Source: UA16 sp965661575 | GTDB lineage: Bacteria > Bacteroidota > Bacteroidia > Flavobacteriales_D > Sanyastnellaceae | Direction: 5' to 3' | DNA length: 64,000 nucleotides | Assembly: GCA_965661575.1 (NCBI GenBank) | Contig: CBFIEJ010000003.1 | Coordinates: 1-64,000 of the forward strand | In this document: one piece after another, positions 42,476 to 51,221 of the stretch | Position numbering within the stretch: the first letter of the stretch is position 1 | Layout: each line of letters starts with the position of its first letter | Made by a program: the position numbers and the translations under genes | The notes under the pieces: generated by a model | Told to the model about the DNA's origin: nothing | Databases searched by the model: none | What the model saw: only the letters and a program-made list of their open reading frames with translations

Positions 42476-43879
42476 ATGAAACGCATCACTTCTCTTCTTT
42501 TCGCTTGCCTCCTGTTCACAATTGGGACCTTCGCTCAAACCACTTGGGAAGTTGGAAACACCACGCTCACGGAATACAATCTCGTCACTGGTGTACAACT
42601 CCCTTGGGAAATCCTTTGGGGGCCTGATGACTACATCTGGATGACTTCAAGAAAAGGCGAGGTCATGCGGATTGATCCAGAAACGGGCAATTACAACGTT
42701 GTTCTTGAACGAAACGTCATCAGCAACGGCAGCGGTGAGCCCGGAATGCTGGGCATGGCCATGCACCCTGATTGGGAAAACACGCCCAAGGTGTTTGTGG
42801 TTTACTGCACGGGAAGTGCCTTCAATGGGGACGAACACTTGAGTGTTTTTGATTGGGACGGCACAGCCTTGGTCAATGAAGAAATCCTGTTGACCATCCA
42901 AGCGGGCGGTATCCACAATGGAAGTCGCTTGCTCGTTCTACCCGACAACACCCTTCTGATGACCGCCGGAGACATTGGCTCTTCTTCTCTCGCACAACTA
43001 GAAGGCTCACTCCAAGGGAAGACATTGCGACTGAACCTCGATGGCAGTGTTCCAGAAGACAATCCCATCGATGGCTCTTATGTCTACACCATTGGAAATC
43101 GCAACAGTCAGGGTCTTGCTCTTGGAGCCAATGGCATCATTTACAGTTCTGAGCATGGGCAAAACTCCAACGACGAGTTGAACATTGTCACAGCAGGCGG
43201 GAATTACGGATGGCCAGAGGTTGAAGGTTTTTGCAACACCATCGGAGAGCAAGCGTTTTGCGCTGAAAATGACGTGATTGAACCCCTTGAAGCATGGACC
43301 CCATGCATTGCCGTAAATGGCATCGAGTATTACAACCACGAAGCCATTCCCGAATGGCAAAACTCAATTTTGATGGCTGTGCTCGGAGGATTAGGAGGTC
43401 AGTATGAACGGTTAAGCGTTATGCATCTTGCAGAAGATGGATTGAGTGTCACAGGCGAAGAGCAATTCTTTTCTAGCTTCAATCAACGTGTTCGAGATGT
43501 TGCTGTAAACCCTTACACTGGATCAGTGTATGTAGCGTTCAATGGCACTTCGTACCCTGGAAGTGGTCCGAACATCATCAAAGAGTTTCGGAATGAAGCA
43601 TTCGCCTCGTCCTTGGACGATGCAATGCAACTCGGAGCAACCCTCAATGCCTTTCCAAATCCAGCAAATGACGAAATCCAACTGGATTGGGGTATGCCAT
43701 TGTCCGCAGGTGCCTACGAGGTCTACGCTTACAATGGGCAATTGATTGAAAGTGGACAACTCTTTGAAAGCTCGACATTCCTGAAACTACAAACGGCCAG
43801 CTGGAACGCTGGTTCGTACTTCATTCGGGCAATACACTCCCAGGGAACAGTGACTGCAACCTTCCAAGTCGCCCACTAA
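42476..43879 (+). CDS. Secreted PQQ-dependent sugar dehydrogenase-like beta-propeller with T9SS domain
   Basis: A 467-residue exported protein. A signal peptide ends at TFAQ. A glucose/sorbosone dehydrogenase-type propeller follows, with LPWEILWGPDDYIWMTSRKG, GMLGMAMHPDW, HNGSRLLVLPDNTLLMTAGD, YTIGNRNSQGLAL and EHGQNSNDELNIV. The last 80 residues (LNAFPNPANDEIQLDW to the end) are a type A T9SS sorting domain. Family enzymes oxidise aldoses using PQQ. Whether PQQ is bound here is not provable, and no PQQ synthesis genes are in the window. Confidence 0.88.
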   Translation: MKRITSLLFACLLFTIGTFAQTTWEVGNTTLTEYNLVTGVQLPWEILWGPDDYIWMTSRKGEVMRIDPETGNYNVVLERNVISNGSGEPGMLGMAMHPDWENTPKVFVVYCTGSAFNGDEHLSVFDWDGTALVNEEILLTIQAGGIHNGSRLLVLPDNTLLMTAGDIGSSSLAQLEGSLQGKTLRLNLDGSVPEDNPIDGSYVYTIGNRNSQGLALGANGIIYSSEHGQNSNDELNIVTAGGNYGWPEVEGFCNTIGEQAFCAENDVIEPLEAWTPCIAVNGIEYYNHEAIPEWQNSILMAVLGGLGGQYERLSVMHLAEDGLSVTGEEQFFSSFNQRVRDVAVNPYTGSVYVAFNGTSYPGSGPNIIKEFRNEAFASSLDDAMQLGATLNAFPNPANDEIQLDWGMPLSAGAYEVYAYNGQLIESGQLFESSTFLKLQTASWNAGSYFIRAIHSQGTVTATFQVAH

Positions 43880-43936
43880 ACCCATCGCTTTCAACCGCGT
43901 TCTTCAGACGCGTGCCATCCAGACCGATTCCAAGCC

Positions 43937-46003
43937 ATGAATCCACTTTTTTGCGCCCAAATTGCATGGGCCGTTGCGATTATCATTCCCCAAACTTCTA
44001 TGTCGCAAGAGTATGGGGTCATGAGAGACACAACTGTTACAGAGACCGTAACCGTGCAATCACTGCGTATTCCTACACCAGAAGATCGCGTGAGCGGGAA
44101 TGTGCATTCCCTCGATTCTGAAGCCCTTCAAAATGGCCGATCGCCTGACTTGGAAGATGCACTCAACGCCTTGCCCGGTGTCCGCATGGAAACCCGCGGA
44201 TTCGGAGGCTCGAGGCGGCTGCAGATCAGAAGCAGCGGCATCAGAGCACCTTTTGCCGTGCGCAATGTGCACATGCTCATGGACGGATTTGTCTTGACCA
44301 ATGCAAGTGGCATTTCACCGTTGGATCTGTGGAATCCCCAGTGGATGTCAAAACTAGAGGTTCTCAAAGGCCCCGTGGGTGCGATTTACGGTAGCGGATA
44401 CGGTGGAGTATTGCTCGGCTCCTCGCTCGGCGATTTGAAAAGCGGCAATCGCTCCAGCCTTTCGGGCTATTCACGACTCGCCACCAGTGGAGCAAAGGAC
44501 TTCTCTTTCAACAATTTCAGTAGCGAGACCGGTTTTCAGCATCAGCACGTTGCCAATGAAATTGAATGGACTGTACGCGGATTAAAAAATGAAACGCCCG
44601 GAGCCAGAGTGCACGAATCGAACGGGCGAATCCAGTTGGAACTGCATCGTAGAAAGATGCAAAAAAGGGGCAGACTAACGCATCTTTGGACAGGCTGGAT
44701 GGACGCTTCTTGGGATCTGCCAGGTTCACTGAACGCCGAAGACGCGTCACTTGACCCCGGCGCATCACCTGGAGAGAACTACGACGCTCATGTGGATCGG
44801 ACGAGAACTTGGGTTGGCTACAGTTCAACAAAAAAGCAAGATTCAAGGCAGAGCGGACTTTGGGCCTACGCCCAGCATACTGAGAAGGAAAATCCATTCG
44901 GAACCAGCGCATTCTTCAATGGATTCAAAGAAGAATCAGAGCAATTTGCCTCTCTGCGATTATGGGAAGCTCGAACGCAATTGTTTTCAAACGGTGTGAA
45001 ATTCACTTGGGACAAGACCGCCATCCTCCGAGCTGAACGTCTGGAACTGACCGAGTCTGATGTGAATGCTGTCAACGGCACTTACCGTTATCAGATTCAG
45101 AGCATTACCATGAATGGATGGGGAAGTTCTGGCATCCGTCTTGAAAACAACAATTGGCAATTTGATGCTCAACTAGCTTTGGAGTGGATGAATCGTTCAA
45201 CAACAGGCGATGGCATTGCTGAATCGGGCGCATATTCACCGATCGAAGAGAATTACACGCATGTTTCGGCCTTGCCTTTCCTTGGATTCTCATTCCAATG
45301 CACGGCTCAGAGCAGACTCTTTCTACAATACGGAAATGCGTCCAGTCATCCGACGACATTCGAATTGGTCGACCCTGACAACTACACAGCGCTCAACCTA
45401 CTGCCTGAGAGAGCCAACGCTCTTGAACTTGGTTGGAAAGGTCAGACCACTTTTCAAAAGCAAACGCTCTCCTACTCTTTACAAACCTACCAACAGATTG
45501 TAGGGGATGCAATCGCAACGGTTCCAGGGGCCAACGACGGAATTTACATTGATAACATTCAGGGCTTGAGAATGACAGGCGTAGAAGCCTATTTTGATGC
45601 GAGGATTTCACTCATCAACTCAAACTGGTTCATTTTCCAAGCACAGGCCAGCTTGAACCGTCATTCATTTGATGCCGTAGCAGAAACGCTACCCGGAACT
45701 CCTTTGCACGCTTCAAGCCTGCATACGGCCTACCACACTTCTCGGTGGGCATTCGGCATGATGCACTATTGGAACGATCGAATGCCGTTGCACAACACCA
45801 AGGATGATTGGTCGCAAGCGCATCAGCGTCTGGACGCATGGATTTCCCTGAAATCTGCACAAAGCATCTGGCAGCTTGGGGTGCGAAATGCGCTCGACGC
45901 TCAGTACTCAAGTTGGTTCCAAACTAATGCATTCCGAGGGCGTTATTTCAACCCTGCTCCATCACGAATGCTATGGGTGTCCTGGAAGTGGAACGTAAGC
46001 TGA
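43937..46003 (+). CDS. TonB-dependent outer membrane receptor
   Basis: A 688-residue receptor. A signal peptide is followed by a short TonB-box-like region, a plug domain (LEDALNALPGVRMETRGFGG, LQIRSSGIRAPF, VLKGPVGAIYGSGYGGVLL) and a 22-strand-type barrel ending in WVSWKWNVS. It lacks the SusC N-terminal extension and has no SusD partner, so it more likely imports a siderophore, cobalamin or metal complex. The substrate is unknown. It lies 57 bases after the sugar-dehydrogenase-like gene and ends 5 bases before the convergent PorE-like gene. Confidence 0.9.
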   Translation: MNPLFCAQIAWAVAIIIPQTSMSQEYGVMRDTTVTETVTVQSLRIPTPEDRVSGNVHSLDSEALQNGRSPDLEDALNALPGVRMETRGFGGSRRLQIRSSGIRAPFAVRNVHMLMDGFVLTNASGISPLDLWNPQWMSKLEVLKGPVGAIYGSGYGGVLLGSSLGDLKSGNRSSLSGYSRLATSGAKDFSFNNFSSETGFQHQHVANEIEWTVRGLKNETPGARVHESNGRIQLELHRRKMQKRGRLTHLWTGWMDASWDLPGSLNAEDASLDPGASPGENYDAHVDRTRTWVGYSSTKKQDSRQSGLWAYAQHTEKENPFGTSAFFNGFKEESEQFASLRLWEARTQLFSNGVKFTWDKTAILRAERLELTESDVNAVNGTYRYQIQSITMNGWGSSGIRLENNNWQFDAQLALEWMNRSTTGDGIAESGAYSPIEENYTHVSALPFLGFSFQCTAQSRLFLQYGNASSHPTTFELVDPDNYTALNLLPERANALELGWKGQTTFQKQTLSYSLQTYQQIVGDAIATVPGANDGIYIDNIQGLRMTGVEAYFDARISLINSNWFIFQAQASLNRHSFDAVAETLPGTPLHASSLHTAYHTSRWAFGMMHYWNDRMPLHNTKDDWSQAHQRLDAWISLKSAQSIWQLGVRNALDAQYSSWFQTNAFRGRYFNPAPSRMLWVSWKWNVS

Positions 46004-46008
46004 CCAAG

Positions 46009-47946
46009 TCAGTTGATCACTACAATCTCCGTTCTCCGGTTCAATGCTTTCCCTTCATCTGTTTCATTCGATGCAATGGGAACAGAAGCACCGAGCCCTT
46101 GCAACTCCATCCGCGAGCGATTCACACCGCGTTCTTCGAGAAATCGGGCAACAGACTCAGCACGCTGACCGCTTAATTTCACATTATTCTCCGTCGAGCC
46201 GTCGGCATCCGTGTGTCCAATGATTCTAATCCGGATTTCTGATTGCAACATCGTCTTGGCCAGTTGTTCCAATTCTGGTTGAAAGCTGTTTTCCAAGTTG
46301 GCTGAGGATTTTTCAAACCGCACATCACGCAATGTCATGGTCATTCCTACTTCGAGCCGATCCAACTCAATGGAGACGAATGAGTCAAGTTGCCCATCCC
46401 CGATTAAGGTTGTGCTGAAAAACACGAACTCCGGATGTTCGACTTGAATGATGACATTTTCATCGCTTGAAAATGACAGCGTAAACTGACCGTCATCTGC
46501 GTTCGAACGTTGAGAACTCAACACCCCTCCAGCAGCATTTAAAACTTGTACGTTGGCCTCCACAGGTCTCTTCGTTCCTGATTCAAAAACAGCACCCGTC
46601 CATAGTGCCACTGCATTTGCGCTAACAGATTCTGGAAGTTCAAATTCCCATAAATCAAGGTTGCCAGGGTTTTCTCTGTCCGTTGCAAACATGGCCTTTC
46701 GGCCATCGGCGAACACTTGAAGACTGTTCTCATCACCATTGGTATTGATGGGATAACCCAAGTTTTGCGGAATTGACCAAGAACCATCGGATTGCTTCCT
46801 ACTGACAAAAAGATCCATCCCTCCCATTCCTGGCAAACCGTCAGAGGCGAAATACAATGACTCTCCATCCGAATGCAGAAAGGGATTCTCTTCTCTCCCT
46901 TTCGAATTGACAACTTCGGAAAGGCGCGTTGCTTTTTGCCATTCCCCAGATTCATCCCGTTCGCTTTCGTAAATATCCTGCACCAATTCGTTCGTTTGCT
47001 TTGAACGGAATGCACGCACAAAGAACAAACTCTGACCATCCGCACTGAGTGCAGGTTGACTTTCCCAGCTGGACGAATTCAATGTCTTTAGATTCGATGC
47101 CTTCTCGTATTGCGCTGAGTTGACATTGTAGACGCTTTGAAACAAGTCACAGGACCCTACACCCTCGCGATTTCCATATGAACCGTCAATCCCCGCACAA
47201 GCTGTGAAGACCAAAAGCCTGCCATCGCCACGGATCGACGGAGCACCTTCATTCCGAATGGTATTGATTTCACCCAAAGAACGCACCGTTAGCCACAAAT
47301 CATCGACGCGTTCGGCTTCGTAAAAATCTTCTTGGCCAAAAGATTGTCCTGGATAATCTACTTCTCGGGTGAAGACCATACGATCACCGCTCGCGTAAAG
47401 TGCCGGGTAGTATTCAGACGCTTCAGAATTAACATTGCCCTGAAGAGCTGTTGGATGGATTTCGGTGGGCTCATTGTAAGCCTCCTTGGCGAACCGAACT
47501 GATTGAGCCAACAACTCGTCCTTCATTGTCCAACCTTCCAAATTTTCGCCTTCCCGAAGTGCCGCAAAGGCTTCGTTGTAGTTTCCTGCTCGAAAAGCTG
47601 TGCGCACTAAAGACTCCAGCCATTGTTGTCGTTGACCAGGATGTTCATCGAGAGCCTGAATCAAAGCACGCTTGGCGCGTTTCCATTCTTTGCGCTGCTC
47701 GTAAATCTGGCTTTTTAGCATGTATGCTTCGAAAAACGACGCATCTGCGTCAATGGCCGCATCCAAAGCCAATAGGGCATCATCGCGCATGCCCTGACTG
47801 TACAAATAAGTCGCACGTTCATAGCGCTTCAATGCTCTTTTTTTGGTGGATTGAGCCTTTAAAGCGCCTCCCATCAAAAAGAAAACGAACCCCAGAACAA
47901 GAATAATCTTAGTCTTGTATTTTTGATTGCACATGTTGTCTTCCAT
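46009..47946 (-). CDS. PorE-like OmpA-family protein (TPR, PD40 propeller, CRD, OmpA)
   Basis: A 645-residue exported protein. A signal peptide precedes TPR helices (RYERATYLYSQGMRDDALLA). Then come WD40-like PD40 blades (SWESQPALSADGQSLFFVRA, DGESLYFASDGLPGMGGMDL), a carboxypeptidase-regulatory-like domain at about 480-550, and an OmpA peptidoglycan-binding domain (GHTDADGSTENNVKLSGQRA). This order matches PorE, which links the T9SS to peptidoglycan. The frame extends to 48147, but the ATG at 47946 starts the signal peptide and avoids the divergent phosphodiesterase gene. An in-frame ATG at 47934 is also possible. Confidence 0.87.
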   Translation of the reverse strand: MEDNMCNQKYKTKIILVLGFVFFLMGGALKAQSTKKRALKRYERATYLYSQGMRDDALLALDAAIDADASFFEAYMLKSQIYEQRKEWKRAKRALIQALDEHPGQRQQWLESLVRTAFRAGNYNEAFAALREGENLEGWTMKDELLAQSVRFAKEAYNEPTEIHPTALQGNVNSEASEYYPALYASGDRMVFTREVDYPGQSFGQEDFYEAERVDDLWLTVRSLGEINTIRNEGAPSIRGDGRLLVFTACAGIDGSYGNREGVGSCDLFQSVYNVNSAQYEKASNLKTLNSSSWESQPALSADGQSLFFVRAFRSKQTNELVQDIYESERDESGEWQKATRLSEVVNSKGREENPFLHSDGESLYFASDGLPGMGGMDLFVSRKQSDGSWSIPQNLGYPINTNGDENSLQVFADGRKAMFATDRENPGNLDLWEFELPESVSANAVALWTGAVFESGTKRPVEANVQVLNAAGGVLSSQRSNADDGQFTLSFSSDENVIIQVEHPEFVFFSTTLIGDGQLDSFVSIELDRLEVGMTMTLRDVRFEKSSANLENSFQPELEQLAKTMLQSEIRIRIIGHTDADGSTENNVKLSGQRAESVARFLEERGVNRSRMELQGLGASVPIASNETDEGKALNRRTEIVVIN

Positions 47947-48005
47947 TTGATGGATTCGAGAGCAAGATAAACGAAACAGAAATTGAACATCATAAGGCCC
48001 AACCA

Positions 48006-48521
48006 GTGAAAATCGGACTCCTCTCAGACAACCACAGCCATTGGGACGCAAGAATGGATCATCATTTGAAAGACTGCGATGAAATCTGGCATGCTGGAGA
48101 CATCGGATCGTTTGCGGTCCCTGACGCCATTGATGCTCTGAATCCAAGTCGACGACGCATCGTTTACGGCAACATCGATGATCACGTGATGCGCGCAGAA
48201 TTTGATGAGGAATTGTCTTGGGAAATCCAAGGCATCACCTTCTACATGACTCACATCGGCGGAAGACCCGGTCGTTATGCCAAAGGAATACGGACAAAAT
48301 TGATGAAAATACAACCTGATGTATTTATCTGTGGACACAGCCATCTCCTACTGATCAAACGAGACGAGAGCTGGGGCGGGTTGTACGTCAATCCTGGAGC
48401 ATGCGGTGTGCATGGTTTCCATCAAAAAAGAACCCTTGTCACTTTTGAAATCCGAAATGGAAAGTTGGACGACATGCGCGTTGTGGAATTGGGCGATCGA
48501 AACAAACAAATCGGAGTTTGA
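48006..48521 (+). CDS. Metallophosphoesterase (YfcE/MJ0936 family)
   Basis: A 171-residue phosphodiesterase. It has the metal-binding motifs in order: LLSDNHSHWD, HAGDIGS, YGNIDDH (GNHD variant), MTHIGG and CGHSHLLLI. Family members hydrolyse phosphodiesters and some cyclic nucleotides; the natural substrate is rarely known. The start is a GTG at 48006 that gives the canonical N-terminus MKIGLLSDNHSH. No ATG is available upstream in frame. Confidence 0.92.
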   Translation: MKIGLLSDNHSHWDARMDHHLKDCDEIWHAGDIGSFAVPDAIDALNPSRRRIVYGNIDDHVMRAEFDEELSWEIQGITFYMTHIGGRPGRYAKGIRTKLMKIQPDVFICGHSHLLLIKRDESWGGLYVNPGACGVHGFHQKRTLVTFEIRNGKLDDMRVVELGDRNKQIGV

Positions 48522-48540
48522 CGATTTTTTCACTATTATT

Positions 48541-48655
48541 GCATTGTCCTGGACAAGGAAGCATTCCTGGAATGCACGAACATCGTGATTCGTTCTACTA
48601 CTTTTCATTGAAAACGCTTGAGCTTTGAACCAAAGCTCTTGTCCTCGAAAAGGAC
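48541..48655 (+). promoter_or_regulatory. Structured rho upstream region with four inverted repeats
   Basis: Four inverted repeats lie in the 173 bases between the phosphodiesterase stop and rho. They are TTGTCC-t-GGACAA (48544-48556), GCATTCC-t-GGAATGC (48561-48575), GAGCTTTG-AAC-CAAAGCTC (48620-48638) and GTCCT-cgaaa-AGGAC (48641-48655). The first two have single-base centres and share a CCTGG core, so they suit protein binding. The last two can form RNA hairpins. TACTATTG at 48675-48682 (one mismatch to the -7 box) is a possible rho promoter. Rho autoregulation is known in other bacteria; its form here is inferred. Confidence 0.5.
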
Positions 48656-48694
48656 TCCCCCTAAGCATATACCATACTATTGATCTTATAATTG

Positions 48695-50611
48695 ATGTAC
48701 GACATCATTGAACTCAATGCGAAGAAAGTCCTTGAACTCAAGGAAATCGCAAAAAAACTCGGAATCAGCCGACTTGAAAAACTGAAGAAGCAAGATCTTG
48801 TTTACAGCATTTTGGACGAACAGGCCTTAAGACCTGGCGAAAACAAAAAAGCTCCAGCAAAATCAAAAGCGAAATCTGCTCCAGCGCGGCCCAAAAAAGA
48901 TGCCGCCGAGAGCAAGGAAGAAAAGAGTGCGCCCAAAACGCGACAGCCGAGGCCAAAGAAAAATGAAGCTGGAGACTCCAAAGAATCCAGCACAGAGGAA
49001 CAGTCTGGCCCATCAGGAAAGCGCCAACCGGGTGACGCCATTCGAGAACGTCGAGCAAAACAAAACGCAAAAAAGGACGAAACTGCTTCTCCCAAGAGCG
49101 GAAAAAAGGACGAATCGAGTGAGTCCAAGACTGCATCTGCCGAGTCTGAAAATCGCAACGACGACAAAAACCGAGACGACAAAGGCCGAGACGACAAGCG
49201 AAGAGACAACAAACGGCGCGATGACAAGCGGCGCGATGATAAATCAAATGGAGATAAAACACGAGACAACAGGTCACGTGACGACAACTCCCGCGATGAC
49301 AAGCGACGCGACGACAAACGTCGAGATGACAAACAAGGCGAAGACCGAGGAGAAAGAAGGAACAACGATCGACGCAACAACGATCGACGCAACAATGATC
49401 GCCATGGAAATGACCGCCGTGGAAATGACCGAAGAGGCGGGCGAAATGACCGAAAAGATCGCTACCTCAGTGAACCTGAAGAGCACGGTTTCAATTTCGA
49501 TGGCATCATCACCGCTGAAGGTGTCCTTGAAATTCAACAGGAAGGATTCGGATTTTTGCGCTCAGCAGACTACAATTATTTGAACTCTCCAGATGACGTC
49601 TACATCACTTCGCGTCAGATCAAACAGTTTTCATTGCAAACAGGCGATACCGTCATTGCGAAGGTGCGTCCACCTCGTCTAGGCGAAAAGTTCTATCCTT
49701 TGATTGATGTCATGAGCATCAACGGTCGGTCTCCTGAATGGGTTCGTGACCGCATACCTTTCAAATTTCTCACGCCTCTATTCCCACAGGAAAAGTTCAA
49801 ACTGAGCACCCGTGGAGGCAATATCAGCACACGCCTGATGGACCTCTTTGCTCCCATTGGAAAAGGGCAGCGTGGAATGCTCGTCTCTCAGCCAAAAACT
49901 GGAAAAACGACACTGCTCAAAGACGTGGCCAATGCCATTGCCTTGAACCATCCGGAAGTTTATCTGCTCATTTTGCTCATTGACGAACGTCCTGAAGAAG
50001 TCACAGACATGAAGCGCAGTGTCAATGCTGAAGTCATTGCCTCAACTTTCGACGAACCCGCAGATCGCCATGTGCGCATCGCCGATCTGGTTCTCGAGAA
50101 GGCGAAGCGAATGGTGGAGTGCGGACATGATGTTTGCATCCTACTGGATTCAATCACCCGACTCGCTCGAGCCTACAACACAGTCTCTCCTAGCTCAGGT
50201 AAAATCTTGAGTGGCGGTGTCGAGGCCAACGCATTGCAAAAGCCGAAACGGTTCTTTGGTGCCGCTCGAAACATTGAGAATGGTGGCTCATTGTCGATCA
50301 TTTCAACCGCGCTCACCGAGACCGGTTCGAAAATGGACGAAGTCATCTTTGAAGAATTCAAAGGAACAGGCAACATGGAGCTGCAATTGGATCGACGCAT
50401 TTCAAACCGACGCATCTACCCTGCCATTGACATCTTGTCTTCAGGTACGCGTCGTGAAGATTTGTTGATGGACAAAGAAACACTGCAACGCATCTGGATT
50501 CTTCGCAAGCACCTCGCAGACATGAATTCAGTAGAAGCCATGGAATTCATGAAAGACCGCATGGAGCAAACACGAAGCAACGAAGACTTTTTATCTTCAA
50601 TGAATGGATAA
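48695..50611 (+). CDS. rho: Transcription termination factor Rho with long disordered insert
   Basis: A 638-residue Rho, against about 420 in E. coli. Residues 1-45 are the Rho N-terminal helical domain (LKEIAKKLGISRLEKLKKQD). Residues about 48-265 are a low-complexity region rich in K, E, S, then R, D and N. The cold-shock-like RNA-binding domain (EGFGFLRS) starts near 275. The ATPase core has GQRGMLVSQPKTGKTTL (Walker A, near 402) and LLILLIDERPEEV (Walker B). It ends transcription by RNA translocation. The start is the ATG at 48695, three bases after an in-frame TTG. Its end overlaps the next gene by 8 bases. Confidence 0.97.
   Translation: MYDIIELNAKKVLELKEIAKKLGISRLEKLKKQDLVYSILDEQALRPGENKKAPAKSKAKSAPARPKKDAAESKEEKSAPKTRQPRPKKNEAGDSKESSTEEQSGPSGKRQPGDAIRERRAKQNAKKDETASPKSGKKDESSESKTASAESENRNDDKNRDDKGRDDKRRDNKRRDDKRRDDKSNGDKTRDNRSRDDNSRDDKRRDDKRRDDKQGEDRGERRNNDRRNNDRRNNDRHGNDRRGNDRRGGRNDRKDRYLSEPEEHGFNFDGIITAEGVLEIQQEGFGFLRSADYNYLNSPDDVYITSRQIKQFSLQTGDTVIAKVRPPRLGEKFYPLIDVMSINGRSPEWVRDRIPFKFLTPLFPQEKFKLSTRGGNISTRLMDLFAPIGKGQRGMLVSQPKTGKTTLLKDVANAIALNHPEVYLLILLIDERPEEVTDMKRSVNAEVIASTFDEPADRHVRIADLVLEKAKRMVECGHDVCILLDSITRLARAYNTVSPSSGKILSGGVEANALQKPKRFFGAARNIENGGSLSIISTALTETGSKMDEVIFEEFKGTGNMELQLDRRISNRRIYPAIDILSSGTRREDLLMDKETLQRIWILRKHLADMNSVEAMEFMKDRMEQTRSNEDFLSSMNG
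49161..49435 (+). repeat. Imperfect 15-bp tandem repeats inside rho
   Basis: Fifteen-base units encode RDDKR-type pentapeptides from about 49161 to 49344. Five further units encode NNDRR then GNDRR from 49361 to 49435; the first two of these (AACAACGATCGACGC) are identical. Repeat number may vary between strains by slippage without changing frame. Confidence 0.85.
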
Positions 50612-51149
50612 GCTTCGGCTTCTATTTATCGCTGGTCCCGCAACTTGGTTTGGCCTGAAGTATTTCGCCTTAGGAACGTGGACGTGGGAGAATTCCACCA
50701 AGTTTGGCATTCTTCTGAATCTGGGATTCATTACGCTGATCGCCGCTCTTGCTGCGCACGAGGCACATGGAGAAAAGACTGGGGATTTCATTGAAAGATG
50801 GAAACATGCTTCAAGAAAAACCCTCTCCTACGCGCTCGTACTGCCTTTTTTACTTGGGGCTTGGTACTACGGGCTGGCCTCCGATGCCTTGGACAACAGA
50901 GTGGCGCTGAAGAAGGAACAAGCCACAGAGCAAATCATGAACGATGACAGTTTTGCGCAACTGGTAGCATCAAGCCCTCAATTGCTCGATGCTGATCGAT
51001 CAGAAATCGTCGAGCGCCAACACGCCAACATTGAAGTGCTCTTTTCCCCCGTTTTTTACATCGGTATGGCCACATTGGCTTGGTCATTTATTGGGCTGAT
51101 TGTTTCTGCCATTTTCGCATTCATCTGGCCCAAAATCTGGTCGGCATAG
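50604..51149 (+). CDS. Membrane protein of unknown function downstream of rho
   Basis: A 181-residue protein with four predicted membrane segments: two near the N-terminus (residues 5-20, 33-50), one at about 72-90 and one near the C-terminus (150-175). A soluble loop lies between the third and fourth (about 95-145). The topology recalls Bacteroidota DUF4199 proteins, but I cannot confirm the family. Its ATG overlaps the last codons of rho by 8 bases, suggesting translational coupling. Confidence 0.65.
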   Translation: MDKLRLLFIAGPATWFGLKYFALGTWTWENSTKFGILLNLGFITLIAALAAHEAHGEKTGDFIERWKHASRKTLSYALVLPFLLGAWYYGLASDALDNRVALKKEQATEQIMNDDSFAQLVASSPQLLDADRSEIVERQHANIEVLFSPVFYIGMATLAWSFIGLIVSAIFAFIWPKIWSA

Positions 51150-51221
51150 AAATTTCACTTCGCACCAATACTACTTCGAGTGGTCCGTTATAGCTTTACC
51201 ATGTAACATCGTTAGAGTACA

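Noticed and set aside
43887..43918. CGCGT-N7-ACGCG stem upstream of the TonB receptor gene as a terminator or riboswitch
   Set aside because: The stem is five base pairs with no T tract, and no cobalamin or other riboswitch core is visible.
47947..48147. N-terminal extension of the PorE-like protein up to 48147
   Set aside because: The extra 67 residues precede a clear signal peptide, overlap the divergent phosphodiesterase gene and have no domain character.
49161..49435. Short regular repeats resembling a CRISPR array
   Set aside because: The units are 15 bp, contiguous, in frame and lack spacers; they encode pentapeptides within rho.
48802..49583. Long open frames on both strands opposite the rho repeat region (minus 48802-49395, plus 48900-49583)
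   Set aside because: They are shadows of the low-complexity repeats: their products are runs of L/S/R or T/E/M with no domain, while the rho frame is continuous and has conserved motifs.
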